Position numbers and translations under genes: made by a program | Shown: one piece after another, positions 61,263 through 64,000 of the stretch | Layout of the letters: each line of letters starts with the position of its first letter | Numbering within the stretch: position 1 is the first letter of the stretch | Assembly: GCA_964528595.1 (NCBI GenBank) | Contig: CAZGTM010000003.1 | Span: 36,606 to 100,605 of the forward strand | Direction of reading: 5' to 3' | Length of the DNA: 64,000 bases | From: CAYFKJ01 sp964528595 | GTDB lineage: Bacteria > Pseudomonadota > Alphaproteobacteria > UBA2966 | The notes under the pieces: generated by a model | What the model saw: only the letters and a program-made list of their open reading frames with translations | What the model was told of the DNA's origin: nothing | The model's database searches: none

Positions 61263-62606
61263 ATGTGGAATTTGGTAGCGACAATTAGGAACCGTATCCG
61301 TTTTTTCAAACGCGACGAGCGCGGCGCGGTTTTCATTATCGTCGCACTGGCGATGCCCGTGATTTTCGGCGCGGCCGCGGCCTCCGTCGACATGGGGCAG
61401 CTTCTCTACATTCAATCGGAACTCAGGGCGGCCGCGGATTCAGCGGCCCTGGCGGCCACGGATTCACTCGACGACGAGGATGCCGCAAAGACCCTGGCGG
61501 TTCAGTACGCCGTGGCCAACATGCCGGTCGCCAACCACGGCGACATCCTAGACCCGGATGACGTGATACTGGGCAACTGGGACACCGATGCAAGTACGTT
61601 CACGGCGGCCGGATCACCCACCAATGCGGTTCAGGTCACGACGCGCCGTTCGACGACCAACGGCAATCCCGTCAGCCTCTACTTCGCCCGGTTGATCGGA
61701 TTCGCATCTCGCGATATCGAGGTCATATCGGTCGCCAGCGTCTCCGAAAGCGAGGACAACTTTTGTATACTGGCTCTGGATCCGGACTCAGCAAGCGCCA
61801 TGACGGTCAGCGGTACGGCCGACCTCAGCATGCCCAATTGCGGCGTCGCGGTTGCCTCCACGGACGAATCAGCCCTCGTCGTAAACGGCACACCCGAGTT
61901 GGAGGCCTCCGAGGTTTGTGTTGCCGGCGGCAGCAGCGTTGTCGGCACCGCCACCGTCGATCCCACGCCCACCGACGACTGTTCCAATATTCCTCCCGAT
62001 CCGCTTTCCAGTTTGACCCCGCCGGCGCCCGACGGTTGTGACGAGACAAATTACCGGGTAACGGGGAGCGGTAATACGGTAACCATCTCACCCGGTACTT
62101 ATTGCGGCGGTATCACCATCACCGGCAGTAACAACACGATCATCATGGAACCCGGCGAATACGTCATCGACGGCGGAGGCATCTCCGTGAACGGCGGTAC
62201 CCTTCAGGATGACAAGTCTGGTACCGATCCGGGCGGGGTTTATATCTACAACACCAGTTCCTCCGGTGCCGATTACGGCGACATTTCATTCCTGGGCAAC
62301 AGCACCATTGATTTGCAGGCGCCTACCTCAGGTGACTATTCAGGCGTTCTATTTCACGTCGATCCCGACTCCGATGACGGCGACATATCAGTCGCGGGCA
62401 CGGCGTCGACCGCTCTGACCGGGGCCCTTTACGCGCCGAGCCATGAGGTCAGCTACAACGGTACGAGTTCCCAGGCCTCATCCTGCATCCAGATAATCGC
62501 CGCCACTGTCAGTCTGGCGGGCACCAACGAGACGTTCGACCCCGACGACTGCGACGACAGTTCGGTTACAATCGCCAACACGACGCCACCCCGCCTGCGT
62601 GACTGA
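61263..62606 (+). CDS. TadG-like protein
   Basis: A 447-residue protein with an N-terminal anchor (RGAVFIIVALAMPVIFGAAA) and the following ASVDMGQLLYIQSELRAAAD typical of TadG/putative Flp-pilus-associated proteins. The remainder is Thr/Ser/Gly/Asp-rich and low in charge, with strand-rich repeats (SGSGNTVTISPGTYCGGI, TITGSNNTIIMEPGEYVIDG) suggestive of a beta-helix surface domain. No von Willebrand A motif was evident. Starts three bases after tadE. Confidence 0.83.
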   Translation: MWNLVATIRNRIRFFKRDERGAVFIIVALAMPVIFGAAAASVDMGQLLYIQSELRAAADSAALAATDSLDDEDAAKTLAVQYAVANMPVANHGDILDPDDVILGNWDTDASTFTAAGSPTNAVQVTTRRSTTNGNPVSLYFARLIGFASRDIEVISVASVSESEDNFCILALDPDSASAMTVSGTADLSMPNCGVAVASTDESALVVNGTPELEASEVCVAGGSSVVGTATVDPTPTDDCSNIPPDPLSSLTPPAPDGCDETNYRVTGSGNTVTISPGTYCGGITITGSNNTIIMEPGEYVIDGGGISVNGGTLQDDKSGTDPGGVYIYNTSSSGADYGDISFLGNSTIDLQAPTSGDYSGVLFHVDPDSDDGDISVAGTASTALTGALYAPSHEVSYNGTSSQASSCIQIIAATVSLAGTNETFDPDDCDDSSVTIANTTPPRLRD

Positions 62607-62664
62607 TGCGGCCCTGTCGCGGCGGGACGCGAAACGATATACTCTCCGCCAAATGTTTGTCGGC

Positions 62665-63726
62665 ATGGAAACCTTGAAGTCGAAACGCTTCATTCGCGGG
62701 ACCGCAGTCCTTGCACTCGGCGCGCTTGCCCTGAACGGCTGCGCCGGGCAGAGCGATATCGACAACGCCCGCGAGCAGGCGGCGATCGAAAAATCGTTAT
62801 CCAAGGTCGCACGGGCCTCCCAGCACTCGCGTGACTACGCGGCGGCCGCCCGCTACTACCAGACCCTTCACGCCGCCGATCCCAATGATGTCGAGGCCAC
62901 GCTCGGGCTGGCGCGAAACCTGCGTTATATCGGCACTCCGGCTCGGGCCGTTCAGGTTTTGGAACGCACGCTGTCGGAGGGGACGGAAAATCCGCGCTTG
63001 CTGGCCGAGCTGGGCCGCGCCTTGATCGCCGCCGGCGAGCCCGCTCGCGCCATAACGCCTCTGACCGAAGCTATGACCTTGGGCACGCCAAACTGGCGGA
63101 CATTACTGGCCGTCGGCGTGGCACGAGACCGATTAGGCCGCCATGCCAAGGCCCGGATGTCGTATCAGGCCGCCCAAACGCTGTCGCCCGAGAACGTCGC
63201 CATCCTCAATAATCTGGCGCTCTCGTGGGCCCTGGATGGCGATCTGACGCGCGCCACCGCCATCCTGGAGCGCGCGGCGAAGCTGCCCGGAGCCACGGCG
63301 CAGATCAGGCAGAATCTGGCCCTGGTGCATGGCCTCCAGGGCAACAGCGAAAGAGCGCAGGAACTCGCGCGGCTCGATCTGCCCGAGGACAGCGCCCAGG
63401 AAAACCTGCGCTATTATGTGTCGCTGCGCCAGGGCGCCGACGCCAAGGTCGAGGCAGCTAGGGAATCAGCCCTGCAAAGCGGCGGCTTCTCCCTGCAAAT
63501 TGGCGAATTCGAGACGGCCGAGGACGCCTTCAAGAGGTGGTCGGCATTGCGCAAGGATAATGCGGAACTGTTGGCCGCATATCAAATCGAGGTATTTGCG
63601 GTAACGGAGAATTCCACCAAGCCTTTTGTCGCCTGGGCAGGGCCGGTCCAAACACTGGAGATGGCGCAAGCCGCCTGCACGACTCTCAACGCCAAAGGGG
63701 CGGACTGCAAGATCGTCAAACCCTAG
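62665..63726 (+). CDS. TadD-like TPR lipoprotein with SPOR-like C-terminus
   Basis: A 353-residue protein. Lipoprotein signal peptide with lipobox LALNGC (acylated Cys about residue 26), four or more TPR units at about 45-240 (AARYYQTLHAADPNDVEATL, AVQVLERTLSEGTENPRLLAEL), then a C-terminal 80 residues resembling a SPOR domain (SLQIGEFETAEDAFKRWSAL ... AQAACTTLNAKGADCKIVKP). TadD is the TPR pilotin of Tad systems; SPOR would target septal peptidoglycan. Start at 62665 chosen for the signal peptide length; a GTG at 62599 would overlap tadG. Confidence 0.82.
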   Translation: METLKSKRFIRGTAVLALGALALNGCAGQSDIDNAREQAAIEKSLSKVARASQHSRDYAAAARYYQTLHAADPNDVEATLGLARNLRYIGTPARAVQVLERTLSEGTENPRLLAELGRALIAAGEPARAITPLTEAMTLGTPNWRTLLAVGVARDRLGRHAKARMSYQAAQTLSPENVAILNNLALSWALDGDLTRATAILERAAKLPGATAQIRQNLALVHGLQGNSERAQELARLDLPEDSAQENLRYYVSLRQGADAKVEAARESALQSGGFSLQIGEFETAEDAFKRWSALRKDNAELLAAYQIEVFAVTENSTKPFVAWAGPVQTLEMAQAACTTLNAKGADCKIVKP

Positions 63727-64000
63727 GAGCCGGTGCTCCAGTCCGTGGCGCGGGATTTTCCGAGCGAAATTTGCTCGGGCGTCATAAAGGGTTCGATCAC
63801 GGAACAAGCCTCCTGCGCTGCGGCTACTAGCGCATTGCCGGTTTCGGCGACCAGGGCAAACCACATATAGGCCTGGACCAGATCCTGCGGCGTGATGCGG
63901 CCTTCCTTGCATATCTCGCCCAACGTGAACTGCGCACGCTCGTAACCTTGGGAAGCCGACTTGCGGTAAAGTTCGAGCGCGCCGTCTTCATCCATCGGCG
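63723..64000 (-). CDS. Sel1-repeat protein, 5' part beyond the window
   Basis: The last 90 or so residues of a Sel1-repeat protein. The repeat ALELYRKSASQGYERAQFTL plus GEICKEGRITPQDLVQAYMW and FALVAETGN are typical; the C-terminus is MTPEQISLGKSRATDWSTGS. An ATG lies at 63995 but the repeat begins before it, so the true start is probably right of position 64000. The stop shares three bases with the convergent TadD-like gene stop. Role unknown. Confidence 0.75.
   Translation of the reverse strand, partial: PMDEDGALELYRKSASQGYERAQFTLGEICKEGRITPQDLVQAYMWFALVAETGNALVAAAQEACSVIEPFMTPEQISLGKSRATDWSTGS

Overview
The window is GC-rich chromosomal DNA with alphaproteobacterial-looking content: TRAP transport, many mandelate-racemase-fold enzymes, DgcN/DgcA, a CBB-type aldolase in a tkt-gap-pgk-fba block, Mla lipid-transport proteins and Tad pilus proteins. 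A Rhodospirillales-like marine or soil heterotroph is my best guess from gene content; no rRNA or tRNA gene is present to confirm it. One 100-N gap (40339-40438) shows this is a draft scaffold.

Layout. (1) 1-16.5 kb: a TRAP small permease, a CBS-BON protein, a sugar-acid module (RraA-like protein, split UxaA-family dehydratase, mandelate-racemase-family enzyme), a MarR-controlled EmrAB-like efflux operon, a cyclic-nucleotide-binding EAL protein, a LysR regulator, an MFS carrier, then two SDRs, a Gfo/Idh/MocA oxidoreductase and an old-yellow-enzyme homologue. (2) 16.6-18.2 kb: two unrecognised genes with locally AT-richer sequence. (3) 18.4-38.6 kb: a long catabolic island. One leftward operon combines acyl-CoA dehydrogenase, MetE-like methyltransferase, acyl-CoA ligase, enolase-superfamily enzyme, PdxA-like and 3-hydroxyisobutyrate-dehydrogenase-like proteins. 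A second carries IlvD/Edd dehydratase, Ldh-family reductase, enolase-superfamily enzyme, DapA-family aldolase and RidA, which reads as a sugar-acid dehydration and retro-aldol route. CoA-transferase, crotonase-fold and amidohydrolase genes follow. (4) 38.7-42 kb: an FGE-like protein, two tandem exported Cys-rich repeat proteins (the second ending in a cytochrome P460-like CxxCH domain) and a class I cytochrome c. (5) 42.2-46.5 kb: a CHASE2 adenylate cyclase and a GGDEF-EAL protein. (6) 46.5-48.4 kb: 1.86 kb without a credible protein gene. (7) 48.4-64 kb: mlaC, a Sel1 protein and mlaA; a two-ACT-domain protein; a gamma-carbonic-anhydrase homologue with dgcN-dgcA; tkt-gap-pgk-fba; tadE/tadG/tadD-like genes; and a partial Sel1 gene.

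The most unusual part is region 6. Read on the minus strand it is packed with perfect or near-perfect hairpins capped by UUCG loops (nine) and GNRA loops (four), all in the same orientation. This is what a long, highly folded noncoding RNA of about 1.5 kb would look like. Immediately beyond its inferred 5' end lies a 120-base segment of 75% A+T with three DnaA-box sequences in 61 bases, resembling a replication origin. I do not recognise the RNA class. Both calls come from reading the sequence by eye and need covariance, transcript and replication-origin tests.
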